Assembly (NCBI GenBank): GCA_937896105.1
Contig: CALBKR010000161.1
Location: forward strand, 1 to 15,272
Direction of reading: 5' to 3'
Origin: an uncultured Bacteroidales bacterium
GTDB taxonomy: Bacteria > Bacteroidota > Bacteroidia > Bacteroidales > Bacteroidaceae
Length of the DNA stretch: 15,272 nucleotides
In this document: positions 6,823-14,238 of the stretch, in pieces
Layout: each line of letters starts with the position of its first letter
How positions within the stretch are numbered: position 1 is the stretch's first letter
Notes under the pieces: model-generated
What the model was told of the DNA's origin: nothing
Databases searched by the model: none
What the model saw: only the letters and a program-made list of their open reading frames with translations
Made by a program: the position numbers and the translations under genes

Positions 6823-6831
6823 TATCTTTGC
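6823..6831 (+). promoter_or_regulatory. Possible plus-strand -7 box upstream of the IS remnant and WG-repeat gene
   Basis: TATCTTTGC fits TAnnTTTG followed by C. It is 281 bp upstream of the WG-repeat gene, with the transposase remnant in between, so it may drive that gene through a long leader or be a leftover promoter of the element. No -33 TTG is visible at normal spacing. Confidence 0.35.
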
Positions 6832-6866
6832 CAAAAATTGTGTGGGCATTGTATATGGAATTCTGA

Positions 6867-7087
6867 CAAATCCTCAGGCCGGACGGATGTCCTGCAAAAC
6901 CCATAGTGTTACCAGACATTGGATTATAGAAAAAACATTCTCGCAGCTAGAGAACTTTCGCAGCCTCACCGTTGATTGCGAATTTAAAGCGGAAACAACA
7001 GAGGCTATGGTATAACTAACGTGCTGCAAACGAATGCTTGATAAACAAATGAATAATTTTAGAAATTCAAATAGCTTCTTAAAATAG
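6867..7087 (+). pseudogene. Decayed 3' end of an IS5-like (DDE) transposase gene
   Basis: The frame from 6867 reads QILRPDGCPAKPIVLP up to 6914; the next frame, taken from 6914, continues RHWIIEKTFSQLENFRSLT and then VDCEFKAETTEAMV, a stop at 7013-7015, and LTCCKRMLDKQMNNF to a final stop at 7085-7087. Joined, this matches the familiar C-terminal block of IS5-family transposases: VLP(R/K)RWVVERTF, then FRRL..DYE, then TAEAMVQLA...MLNK, which holds the last catalytic Glu. A single lost base at about 6914 explains the frameshift, and a CAA-to-TAA change would explain the internal stop after MV. Only about the last 70 codons are visible; the rest and the left terminal repeat are gone. The remaining bases of the 6801-7111 gap show only the candidate promoter. 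Recognition is by motif memory, not by a search. Confidence 0.72.
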
Positions 7088-7111
7088 TTTCTAACTTAAA
7101 TAACAATTATT

Positions 7112-8275
7112 ATGAAAAAAACTTATTATTTTACAATGGGAATTGTTATTTCCATATTTACACTTTTCTCTTGTGGCGGTGGCTCCAAAACTACAACTGT
7201 TGAACCAACCACTGAATCCGAGGAGAGTCTGTCACAAGAGAGTCTTGTGCTTAACCTGTCACAAGAGGAACGTCTTGAGATTGCTAAAAGATATAACAAA
7301 ATGGAGTATCTTAAAGAGGGGCTTGCCAGAGTGCAGGCTATTGATAATACAAAATATGGTTTTATCGATGTGAGCGGTAAAGAGGTTATCCCATGTGTAT
7401 ATGATGACTCGGGTGAGTTCTGTGAAGGCCTTGCTTGGGCAAAGAAAGGTGGCAAATATGGCTTTATTGACAAGAACGGTAAAGAGGTAATACCTTTTAT
7501 GTATGATGATGCCGGTGATTTTTACGCCGGCCTTGCTTGGGCAAAGAAAGGTGGAAAATATGGCTTTATTGACAAGAACGGTAAAGAAATTATCCCTTTT
7601 ATGTATGACGAAGCTAAAAGGTTTAACGAAGGCTTGGCTGCTGTTAAAAAGAATGGTAAATGGGGCTTCGTGGACAAGACCGGAAAACTTAATATACCTT
7701 TGGTTTACAGTGACGCCAGCTCTTTTGCAGAAGGAGTGGCACGTGTAAAGAATAATAGTAAAAAATGTGGTTATATTGATAAAACCGGTAAAGTTGTTAT
7801 CCAAATGAATTATGATATTGCATCTTCATTTGCCAATGGTTATGCCATGGTTGTAAATAAGTTTGGCAGTGATGCATATGAATATGCGTTTATAAACAAA
7901 GGGAATAAGGTGGTGTATGGTCCATACAGAGTCCAAGGAGGACGTTTTATGGCAACTGATCCTACTCACTATTGGTACTTGGCATCAAAACAAAATCTCT
8001 GGTTTGTTCCTTGCAAAGATGAAAACGGAAAGAATGTTCAGGGAGTTTTCAACATAGAAACCGGCGGTATACTGTGTTACACAAATAAGGTGCCTGGTAA
8101 TAATCGACTATTTGACGAAATGGGTTTTTTTGCTACTATAGGTGTTGTTGACAAAAACGGTGTAGAGATTGTCCCAGCTACATATGAGTGGGTATATCCT
8201 CTCCGTGCAGCAGGTTTCTTTAGAGGGGGTAGTGACTACTACAATTTCAATGGAGAATATGTAGGTTCATTTTAA
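7112..8275 (+). CDS. WG-repeat lipoprotein
   Basis: The 387-residue protein starts with a lipoprotein signal, MKKTYYFTMGIVISIFTLFSC, with the lipobox LFSC and Cys21 followed by GGGSKTTT, so it is probably anchored to a membrane and faces the periplasm or cell surface. After a Ser/Glu-rich linker (residues 25-60), about five WG-type beta repeats run from 69 to 240, each about 34 residues and of the form KYGFIDKNGKEVIPFMYD followed by F..GLA.. (residue examples at 115-133 and 149-166). The rest (241-387) has weaker, diverged repeats such as GVVDKNGVEIVP. WG proteins are common in Bacteroidota and their function is mostly unknown. It faces away from the kinase-LRR unit, with the transposase remnant between, and shares their AT-rich composition. 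No Shine-Dalgarno site is seen; the start is set by the signal peptide. Confidence 0.85.
   Translation: MKKTYYFTMGIVISIFTLFSCGGGSKTTTVEPTTESEESLSQESLVLNLSQEERLEIAKRYNKMEYLKEGLARVQAIDNTKYGFIDVSGKEVIPCVYDDSGEFCEGLAWAKKGGKYGFIDKNGKEVIPFMYDDAGDFYAGLAWAKKGGKYGFIDKNGKEIIPFMYDEAKRFNEGLAAVKKNGKWGFVDKTGKLNIPLVYSDASSFAEGVARVKNNSKKCGYIDKTGKVVIQMNYDIASSFANGYAMVVNKFGSDAYEYAFINKGNKVVYGPYRVQGGRFMATDPTHYWYLASKQNLWFVPCKDENGKNVQGVFNIETGGILCYTNKVPGNNRLFDEMGFFATIGVVDKNGVEIVPATYEWVYPLRAAGFFRGGSDYYNFNGEYVGSF
7427..7588 (+). repeat. Near-identical in-frame duplication inside the WG-repeat gene
   Basis: The 60 bases at 7427-7486 recur at 7529-7588 with a single difference (C versus A in the second Gly codon of the GGK). 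The offset is 102 bp, exactly one 34-residue WG repeat. Other WG repeats in the same gene differ much more at the DNA level, so this unit was duplicated or homogenised recently. Confidence 0.85.
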
Positions 8276-8349
8276 CCATTACTTTGTCATTTTGCTGGAT
8301 GAACCGGCAAGGGATATTTGTCGAGTATACGGTTCCTGTAGCTGATTAT

Positions 8350-8399
8350 ATAAACGAAACTCTCCCCGTCACAAACGTGACGGGGAGAGTTTCGTTTAT
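8350..8399. terminator. Bidirectional terminator hairpin with a perfect 23-bp stem
   Basis: Positions 8350-8372 pair perfectly with 8377-8399 around a 4-nt loop (AAAC); the core is CTCCCCGTCAC/GTGACGGGGAG. The outer part of both arms is A/T-rich, giving U-rich 3' ends in either direction (GTTTCGTTTAT). It lies between the convergent WG-repeat and GH84 genes and should end transcription of both. Confidence 0.88.
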
Positions 8400-8415
8400 G
8401 CAAATGTACTTGGAT

Positions 8416-10653
8416 TTATCTTCTGATGAATCGGAAATTCTTGAAGAATACCTGCTGCTCGGCACCGCTCTTGTTGGTGATACGCAGTTTGGTAGCTGTC
8501 ATACCGCCCAGTTCGTTGCCGGTGTGTATTACGGTATCATCCTCGCTGTAGTGGAGCAGTGCAACCTCTCTCCAGGCACCGTCGACAAAGAGCTCAAGAC
8601 GGAAGTGCTGTGCGGCACCCTTTACACCCATATTGAAGTCCATACCCTGGAAGGTGATGGCCTTCTCGCTCTCGAGCAGCAGCTCGCCGCCTGCCTGCCA
8701 GTTGATGACCTCGAGTGCCGATGCAATCTCAACGACATCGCCGTTAAGCTTTACAGGGAGCATAGCAAGCTGTGTAACGCTTGATGTGAGCTTGAAGGGG
8801 TTATACTCGGCAGTTGTGTCGAGTGACTTGCCGTTAATCTTGTTATATGTCTCGGTAGCCTTTGTGAACAGGGCGTTCAGTGTAGGCAGCATAACCTTTG
8901 TACCTACCTTTGTACCTATCTGGTAGGGGTGACGTTGAGTCTTGTCGTTCTCAAAGTCGAACATCTGCTTCTGTAGTGAGCGTGCCTGCTTGTACAGGTT
9001 CTCGAAATTGATGAACTGGCTTGTTGCACTGCCATTGTCCTTTGCTGTTGCAAGCAGATTCATTGTGGTGACAGCCTTGCCGTATGCCGCGAGGTTCTTG
9101 CCCTGGATAACCCAGGGGCGTATCTCGTGTATCAGCTGTGGGTTCTCTGTGTCGGTGAGCAGCAGGTCGCAGGCTATCTCAAGCTCGTTGCAGGCAACAT
9201 TGAGCATAGCTATCGCAAACTGGTTGCCATCCAGTGCACCTTCTGCAATCTCCTTCAGTTCTTCGCCCTCTTCGCGGCGGAAACCGTGCCCGTTGGGGCC
9301 CAAGTCCTTGTTGTAGAGAGCGAATATACGGAGTGCCTTGTAGTTTCCGGGCAGAATATCCTTGAGGCTCTTCTCCCAGTTGCTCTGGTAGTCATACTCC
9401 TCCATATTCCAACAGTAGTCGGCAATGCCGTATAGAGATATCTTCGATGTCTCGGCATACTCCATCGGGTTGCTTACGAAACCCGATACATCGCAGGCGA
9501 TGTCGAGGCCGTTACCATAGGCAGGGCCCATAAGGATGTGGTCGCGCACAAAGTCGTTTACGGGGAAATTGAGCCATATATAGCCCTTACGCTGTATACG
9601 CTCGTTAATCCACTCCATAGTGGGCTTGTCGATGCAGGCAACAACCGAGTTTCCTGTCCACATTACCTCTATTCCTTCATTCAGCTCCTTGCCGAGTGTG
9701 CGCAAGTAACCTTTCTCCTCGTTAGCCCAGCCCTTGTTGTATTCTGTGGGGCAGAGGATGAGCGGTGCTACATCCTTCTTTGCCTTTACAAAGTTGTCGT
9801 CGATGTAGTTGAGCAGCGCTGCCTGCTTGTCGGCTTTTGTGCCCTCGCCCCAGATATCATCGAAGAATACCGCAAATGAGCGTACACCCAACTGGTACAT
9901 CACCTCGAACTTTGCCATCAGGTGGTCGCGGTCCTCATCGTTCCACTTGATATCGACGCCCGGGTGGATAGCCCAATAGAAATTCACGCCGTTGGCCTTT
10001 GCAACCTTTACAAGTTCGGCAATGCGGTTAGCTTCAGCCTCGGGATAAGCCTCACGCCATTTGTCGCGGTGCCAAGGGTCGTCCTTGGGGCCATAGATGT
10101 ATACGTTCATCTTGTTGCGGCCATAGAATGCGAGCTGGCTCTTGCGTGCCTCGTGGCTCCAGGGGGTGCCATAGAAACCCTCGACTGTTCCGCGGAACGG
10201 AACATCGGGCCAGTCGGTGATTGTACAGGTTTCGAGTTTGCCCTCCTTCATCATTCCAAGAAGTGTCTGTACACCGTAGAAGAGTCCCTGTTCGTCGTTA
10301 CCGGCGATGATTACCTCTTTCGGGGTAACCTCCATAAAGTATCCCTCGGGCTTGGCCGGAATCTGTTTCTTGTACTTGTTCACCTTGCTGTCGCCACGTA
10401 CGCCAAGTGTTACCTTGAAAGCGGCTTTCTTCGCAATCTCAGGGGTTGCTGTTGCCAATGCATCATAAACATATCCGCTCAAGTGCTGCTTGGCAGCATT
10501 GATGCTCCAGGTTGCAGGCGCATCGAAAACGGTTCTCTCTGTGTCTGCCGGTGCTATCTCCTGCGGGACGGGGTTCACAAGGTTCACCTGTGCGGTGGCA
10601 CCCAGCCCGGCCATAAGCATCAGGCCTAATGTCAAAATCTTCTTGTTCATCAT
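8416..10653 (-). CDS. Secreted GH84 beta-N-acetylglucosaminidase (O-GlcNAcase / hyaluronidase-like)
   Basis: The 745-residue protein starts with a Sec signal (MMNKKILTLGLMLMAGLGAT, cleavage probably near the following AQ), so it acts in the periplasm or at the surface. Residues about 25-145 form the usual N-terminal alpha/beta domain. The GH84 catalytic barrel follows: VPFRGTVEGFYGTPWSH (from 151), YGRNKMNVYIYGPKDDP, then AVFFDDIWGEGT (261-272), in which Asp265 and Asp266 are the catalytic pair used with substrate assistance from the acetamido group. The C-terminal helical and beta domains complete it. It closely resembles the roughly 740-residue Bacteroides GH84 enzymes of the BT4395 type, which remove terminal beta-GlcNAc. 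The start lies eight bases after the stop of the beta-barrel gene, so it is the last gene of a transporter-barrel-glycosidase operon. No truncation is seen. Confidence 0.95.
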   Translation of the reverse strand: MMNKKILTLGLMLMAGLGATAQVNLVNPVPQEIAPADTERTVFDAPATWSINAAKQHLSGYVYDALATATPEIAKKAAFKVTLGVRGDSKVNKYKKQIPAKPEGYFMEVTPKEVIIAGNDEQGLFYGVQTLLGMMKEGKLETCTITDWPDVPFRGTVEGFYGTPWSHEARKSQLAFYGRNKMNVYIYGPKDDPWHRDKWREAYPEAEANRIAELVKVAKANGVNFYWAIHPGVDIKWNDEDRDHLMAKFEVMYQLGVRSFAVFFDDIWGEGTKADKQAALLNYIDDNFVKAKKDVAPLILCPTEYNKGWANEEKGYLRTLGKELNEGIEVMWTGNSVVACIDKPTMEWINERIQRKGYIWLNFPVNDFVRDHILMGPAYGNGLDIACDVSGFVSNPMEYAETSKISLYGIADYCWNMEEYDYQSNWEKSLKDILPGNYKALRIFALYNKDLGPNGHGFRREEGEELKEIAEGALDGNQFAIAMLNVACNELEIACDLLLTDTENPQLIHEIRPWVIQGKNLAAYGKAVTTMNLLATAKDNGSATSQFINFENLYKQARSLQKQMFDFENDKTQRHPYQIGTKVGTKVMLPTLNALFTKATETYNKINGKSLDTTAEYNPFKLTSSVTQLAMLPVKLNGDVVEIASALEVINWQAGGELLLESEKAITFQGMDFNMGVKGAAQHFRLELFVDGAWREVALLHYSEDDTVIHTGNELGGMTATKLRITNKSGAEQQVFFKNFRFIRR

Positions 10654-10661
10654 ATTGTAGT

Positions 10662-11990
10662 TTAGAAATTATACTTTACCATTGCGCATATACGGTGGTT
10701 GGTCACACTCTTTGGGTTATACATCTTGTAGTCGCCGTCGTGCTTGCCGTATGCAACTGTTGTGGGGTTGTACTCGATACCTACCTGGAATGCATTGTGT
10801 GTGTAGAGCACGCTGGGTGCGACACGCCACATATAGTCCATATTCTTCTCGCCACGCATATATATCATATTGTTGACAATCTCTTTATCGCAGCCAAGGT
10901 TCTTGGTGTAGCCGGCGAAACAGCAGAATGTGAGGTGACCCTTCTTCAACGGTTGCTTGTATGTGGCATCCACCCAACCGCCGATGCTGTTTATGGTGCT
11001 GTACTCCTGTTCACCGTTCTCCTTTATGTCGGTCACGGCATAACCGCTAATCATACTCAGATGAGCCGCGTTCTGCGCGTATGTTACACGACCCTTGATG
11101 CCCCAACGGTCGGCCTTGTACGATGCAAAGAGTGTAGGTGTTATGCTCAGGAACTTATCCTCGTTGCACTTGAGGGTCTTGGTTACCTGGTTCTGGGTGA
11201 ATACTTGATTTCCATTGGCATCGAGGATGGGGTTCCCTGTAGCATCGAATACAGGCTCCTGCACTGTCACAGTGTGGGTGTAGCTCTGGCGGGGCTTCAG
11301 GGTGAGTAAATCGACACCGATGCCGGCCTGGAACCCGCCGTTCTTATAGGCTGCCTGGAAATAGAGCTCTGGGATGACGGCATTGCGCGCATAGTTGAAC
11401 GAAGCACCGTCGGGGCCGTACGATGTGTACTGGAACTGGTAGAGTGCTGTGGCAGTCAATTTAAGCCCCTTGTATACATAGTCGTATCGCAGCTGCGGTG
11501 TGCGGCTGAACGGGGTAAACGGAGCACCGGTCTCAAGCGAGAAAACATCGGGCATCATATCGCCCATCATCGGGTGCCACGCCTGTCCCACCAACAGGTG
11601 GTTGTGTGTCCACTCCAACTTTGCGTATGCCTGGCGTATGCGCAGCACGGTGTTGCTTGTGCCAAAACCGGCAAAGTCGGCCTCAATCTTTGCAAGTGTC
11701 TTTGCACCGAGGAACTGGGGGCCTGTGATATTGAGTCCCAAGCGTGTGGTAATGCTGAGCAACATCATATTAGGTTGTGCGTTGATGTCGCAACCATCGG
11801 CATCAAGCAGCTCGTTCTTTGGCATATAGTAGAACTGCTCACTGTTCGATGTGAGGCTCTCCCTGGTGTCGTAACAAGCGTAGTTGCGCACAAATCCATA
11901 GAACTTGAAACTGAAATCCGGTTTCTCCTGTGCAGTGGCACCGCCAATGAACATTGCTATCAGCGATGCAAATAATAGTCTCTTTTTCAT
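10662..11990 (-). CDS. Outer-membrane beta-barrel protein, DcaP-like porin
   Basis: The 442-residue protein begins with a signal peptide (MKKRLLFASLIAMFIGGATA, cleaved before QEKPD), continues FSFKFYGFVRNYACYDTRES and ends in VKYNF, with a terminal aromatic residue as is usual for outer-membrane barrels. Alternating beta-strand patterns run throughout, for example LAKIEADFAGFG and IRQAYAKLEW, and WHPMMGDMMPDVFSLETGAP recalls the DcaP-like trimeric porins of Bacteroidota. DcaP proteins are associated with uptake of dicarboxylates in Acinetobacter; that fits the anion transporter gene 23 bp upstream, but substrate is inferred. I chose ATG at 11990 because of the signal peptide; the open frame continues upstream to 12461 only by running through the transporter gene in another frame. 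It is the middle gene of the operon. Confidence 0.78.
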   Translation of the reverse strand: MKKRLLFASLIAMFIGGATAQEKPDFSFKFYGFVRNYACYDTRESLTSNSEQFYYMPKNELLDADGCDINAQPNMMLLSITTRLGLNITGPQFLGAKTLAKIEADFAGFGTSNTVLRIRQAYAKLEWTHNHLLVGQAWHPMMGDMMPDVFSLETGAPFTPFSRTPQLRYDYVYKGLKLTATALYQFQYTSYGPDGASFNYARNAVIPELYFQAAYKNGGFQAGIGVDLLTLKPRQSYTHTVTVQEPVFDATGNPILDANGNQVFTQNQVTKTLKCNEDKFLSITPTLFASYKADRWGIKGRVTYAQNAAHLSMISGYAVTDIKENGEQEYSTINSIGGWVDATYKQPLKKGHLTFCCFAGYTKNLGCDKEIVNNMIYMRGEKNMDYMWRVAPSVLYTHNAFQVGIEYNPTTVAYGKHDGDYKMYNPKSVTNHRICAMVKYNF

Positions 11991-12013
11991 ATATATATGT
12001 GTCTGTGTTTTGT

Positions 12014-13486
12014 TTATCCGAAAATTCCTGTCTTGCCAACCGAAATAATAAGTGTGTATCCTATTACAAGTGCAATGACACCTACAAGCATTCCTGTGAC
12101 AAACATCTGCCTGGTCTTTATCAGGCCGGTTGAGTATGCGATGGCATTGGGTGGAGTGCTGATAGGCAGAGACATTGCGAATGATGCCGCCATTGCAACG
12201 CCTACGAGCAACGTGCCGACACCTCCATAGTCGCCAAGTGCATCCTTCATTCCGCTGCCCACGGCAACCATAATGGGTACTACCAATGCTGTGGCAGCAG
12301 AATTCGAGATGAACTGCGATAGTAGCCAGCAGATGAGGCCGGCACCAAGCATTACCATCAGCGGTGGCCAAGTGTTGAACGGGATAGCGTTCACCAAAGT
12401 CTCGGCAAGTCCTGTCTTTGACATTCCTTCGCCAAGTGCAAAGCCTCCGGCTACCATCCACAAGCAGGCCCAGTCGATATCCTTCAGGTCACTCGACTTT
12501 ATTATTCGTGTTATGGAGAATACTCCTATCGGAATAAGTGCCACAACGTATGAGTTGATGCCTGTAAAGCTCTCGAACATCCACAGCAATATGGTTACCG
12601 CCAAGGTTCCGTATATTACATTCGTTCTCCAGCCCTTCTTTGCACCGCCAAGTATGTGGAGGTTTACCTTTTTGGCCGTGAATGGGTACATCTTGCTGAG
12701 CAGGAACCACGAAATGAAGAGTATTACAAGCATCAGCGGGGTCATAACCATCATCCACTCACCGAAACCTATATTCAAGTTCAGTCCCTCGGTGTCGTTT
12801 ATGTATTGCAGTGCAATGCCATTCGGAGGTGTGCCGATAGGGGTTGCAAGGCCGCCGATGTTGGCGCCGATGGGGATGGCCAATGCCAGTGCTGCGGTGC
12901 CCTTCTCCGTAGGTGGCAATTGCCTTAATATAGGAGCCATAAAGGTGAGCATCATTGCAGCAGTGGCTGTATTGCTGACGAACATCGAGAAAATTGCCGT
13001 TACAAGTATGAAGCCGAGAACCACAATCTTGGGCTTTGAACCGAACGGCTTTAGCATTGCTCGTGCCATACTGATATCGATACCGCTTTTCGAGGCTACA
13101 AGTGCAAGGATAAAACCTCCCATAAAAAGCATTACCGTGGGGTTGGCAAAAGTGTTCATTATACTCTTGTAACTCATCAGCTCACCCTTGTCGAACCCGC
13201 TTACCAGCGGCGTTATTCCGCTGTCCGATACGGTGAGCAGCATAATGACGATAATCAGCAGCGAGGTAGTCCAGGCCGGCACAGCCTCGATAATCCACAT
13301 AAGTGCCGCCCACACGAAAATAGCAATCACACGCTGTTGGATAGGTGTCAGGCCCGGGATGCCGAACACGCTTGTCGGTAACACCGCAATTACCAGCGCA
13401 ATGATGGCAATGAGCGATACCTTTATGTACCTGTTGTATCTTCGCAGTAAACGCAGGAAGCGTTGGAGTGGTGTATATTGCCGCAT
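12014..13486 (-). CDS. DASS/SLC13-family sodium-coupled anion (di/tricarboxylate) transporter
   Basis: The 490-residue inner-membrane protein has about 11-12 hydrophobic segments and the two-fold inverted motif pair of the DASS family: FVSNTATAAMM (SNT at 171-173) with ATPIGTPPN (214-222), and FISNSAATALVVP (SNS at 394-396) with PISTPPNA (441-448). These motifs form the sodium and carboxylate sites in VcINDY. It probably imports succinate, another C4-dicarboxylate, citrate or sulfate with sodium. It is the first gene of an operon whose next gene is an outer-membrane barrel and the last a GH84 glycosidase. Upstream, TTGTTTGAAGAGTTTAAGC precedes a poor -7 match (TAAATTAG), so the promoter is uncertain. 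The start is the first ATG of the frame after the intergenic region and leaves a basic 20-residue N terminus (QRFLRLLRRYNRY), as expected on the cytoplasmic side. Confidence 0.93.
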   Translation of the reverse strand: MRQYTPLQRFLRLLRRYNRYIKVSLIAIIALVIAVLPTSVFGIPGLTPIQQRVIAIFVWAALMWIIEAVPAWTTSLLIIVIMLLTVSDSGITPLVSGFDKGELMSYKSIMNTFANPTVMLFMGGFILALVASKSGIDISMARAMLKPFGSKPKIVVLGFILVTAIFSMFVSNTATAAMMLTFMAPILRQLPPTEKGTAALALAIPIGANIGGLATPIGTPPNGIALQYINDTEGLNLNIGFGEWMMVMTPLMLVILFISWFLLSKMYPFTAKKVNLHILGGAKKGWRTNVIYGTLAVTILLWMFESFTGINSYVVALIPIGVFSITRIIKSSDLKDIDWACLWMVAGGFALGEGMSKTGLAETLVNAIPFNTWPPLMVMLGAGLICWLLSQFISNSAATALVVPIMVAVGSGMKDALGDYGGVGTLLVGVAMAASFAMSLPISTPPNAIAYSTGLIKTRQMFVTGMLVGVIALVIGYTLIISVGKTGIFG

Positions 13487-13670
13487 AGTAGTGAATTAAT
13501 TGGTAATAATTGTGCTAATTTAGCTTAAACTCTTCAAACAATCAATAAAGTGCCGCTGTTTTTATTGATATTTTATTGACATCATCCCCTTTTTAGGCTT
13601 TGCCTTGTATATGTTGTCCTTTTGAAAAGCTAAAAAATGTTATTTGTATATATTTTTTGAAATGAATTCA

Positions 13671-13679
13671 TATATTTGC
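13671..13679 (+). promoter_or_regulatory. -7 box of the thioredoxin gene
   Basis: TATATTTGC fits TAnnTTTG followed by C, 30 bases before the thioredoxin ATG. A TTG at 13644-13646 lies 24 bp upstream, longer than usual. The rest of the 222-bp divergent gap 13487-13708 is AT-rich and shows no other feature I can support. Confidence 0.6.
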
Positions 13680-13708
13680 AAATCAACTAACAACTAAAAG
13701 AAAAAATT

Positions 13709-14068
13709 ATGGCAACAATTCATTTGACAAACGAACAGTTCAAGGCACGTGTGGCCGATTACACATCATCCACAGAGTTCAAATTTTTAGGCAGCAGGCC
13801 TGCGCTCATCGATTTCTATGCAGAGTGGTGCGGCCCTTGCAAGATGCTATCCCCAGTGCTGGAAGAACTGTCTGAAGAGTTTGCCGGCAAGGTCGATATT
13901 TACAAGATAAATGTCGATGAAGAGGAAGAGCTCTCATCATTGTTCGGCATACGTTCAATCCCCACATTGATTTTCGTGCCTATGGACGGCAAGCTGCAGC
14001 GTTCGCAGGGTGCTATGGGCAAAGCGCAGTTGCGCGAGGCGATAGAGAGTATCCTGTTGAAGCAGTAG
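13709..14068 (+). CDS. trxA: Thioredoxin
   Basis: The 119-residue cytoplasmic protein carries the active site FYAEWCGPCKML (Cys41 and Cys44) and the cis-proline loop SIPTLIFV (Pro85), with the usual thioredoxin order of strands and helices. It reduces protein disulfides and is itself reduced by thioredoxin reductase. It has no signal peptide, so a periplasmic role is unlikely. It carries a 20-25 residue N-terminal extension (NEQFKARVADYTSSTEFKFL) ahead of the core, a form I recall from Bacteroidota thioredoxins. Its own promoter lies 30 bp upstream and it is divergent from the transporter operon. Several thioredoxin paralogues are usual in this group, so the numbering of the symbol is uncertain. 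Confidence 0.93.
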   Translation: MATIHLTNEQFKARVADYTSSTEFKFLGSRPALIDFYAEWCGPCKMLSPVLEELSEEFAGKVDIYKINVDEEEELSSLFGIRSIPTLIFVPMDGKLQRSQGAMGKAQLREAIESILLKQ

Positions 14069-14091
14069 ATGCTCAATTGACAGCAATTCCT

Positions 14092-14119
14092 GCATCCCTT
14101 TTGCAGTAGAAAAGGATGC
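14092..14119. terminator. Weak hairpin after the thioredoxin gene
   Basis: GCATCCCTTTT (14092-14102) pairs with AAAAGGATGC (14110-14119) with one bulged C and a 7-nt loop. It lies 24 bases after the thioredoxin stop. No T-tract follows, so termination is only a suggestion. The remaining sequence up to 14238 shows no further gene. Confidence 0.35.
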
Positions 14120-14238
14120 CGCGCTCGTGAAAATGGTAAATTATTTGCGTCCGCTATTGCGATTTTGTGAATTTTTTCATTTCTTCGCACCGGAGCAGTG
14201 TGTTCCACAACAGGAAAAACTTATAATTTACTATTGCT

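Noticed and set aside
8284..8784. 166-codon plus-strand open frame after the WG-repeat gene
   Set aside because: It runs through the 23-bp terminator hairpin and then antisense to the 3' end of the GH84 gene; no motif or promoter supports it.
9922..10629. 235-codon plus-strand open frame opposite the GH84 gene
   Set aside because: The minus strand encodes a full GH84 enzyme with catalytic motifs; the opposite frame has Val/Leu-rich shadow composition and no motif.
11991..12461. N-terminal extension of the beta-barrel gene through the transporter region
   Set aside because: The frame is open by chance on the same strand as the DASS gene; the true protein starts with a clear signal peptide at 11990.
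12273..13172. 299-codon plus-strand open frame opposite the DASS transporter
   Set aside because: It is the antisense shadow of a well-supported membrane protein gene, with no start signals or recognisable motifs.
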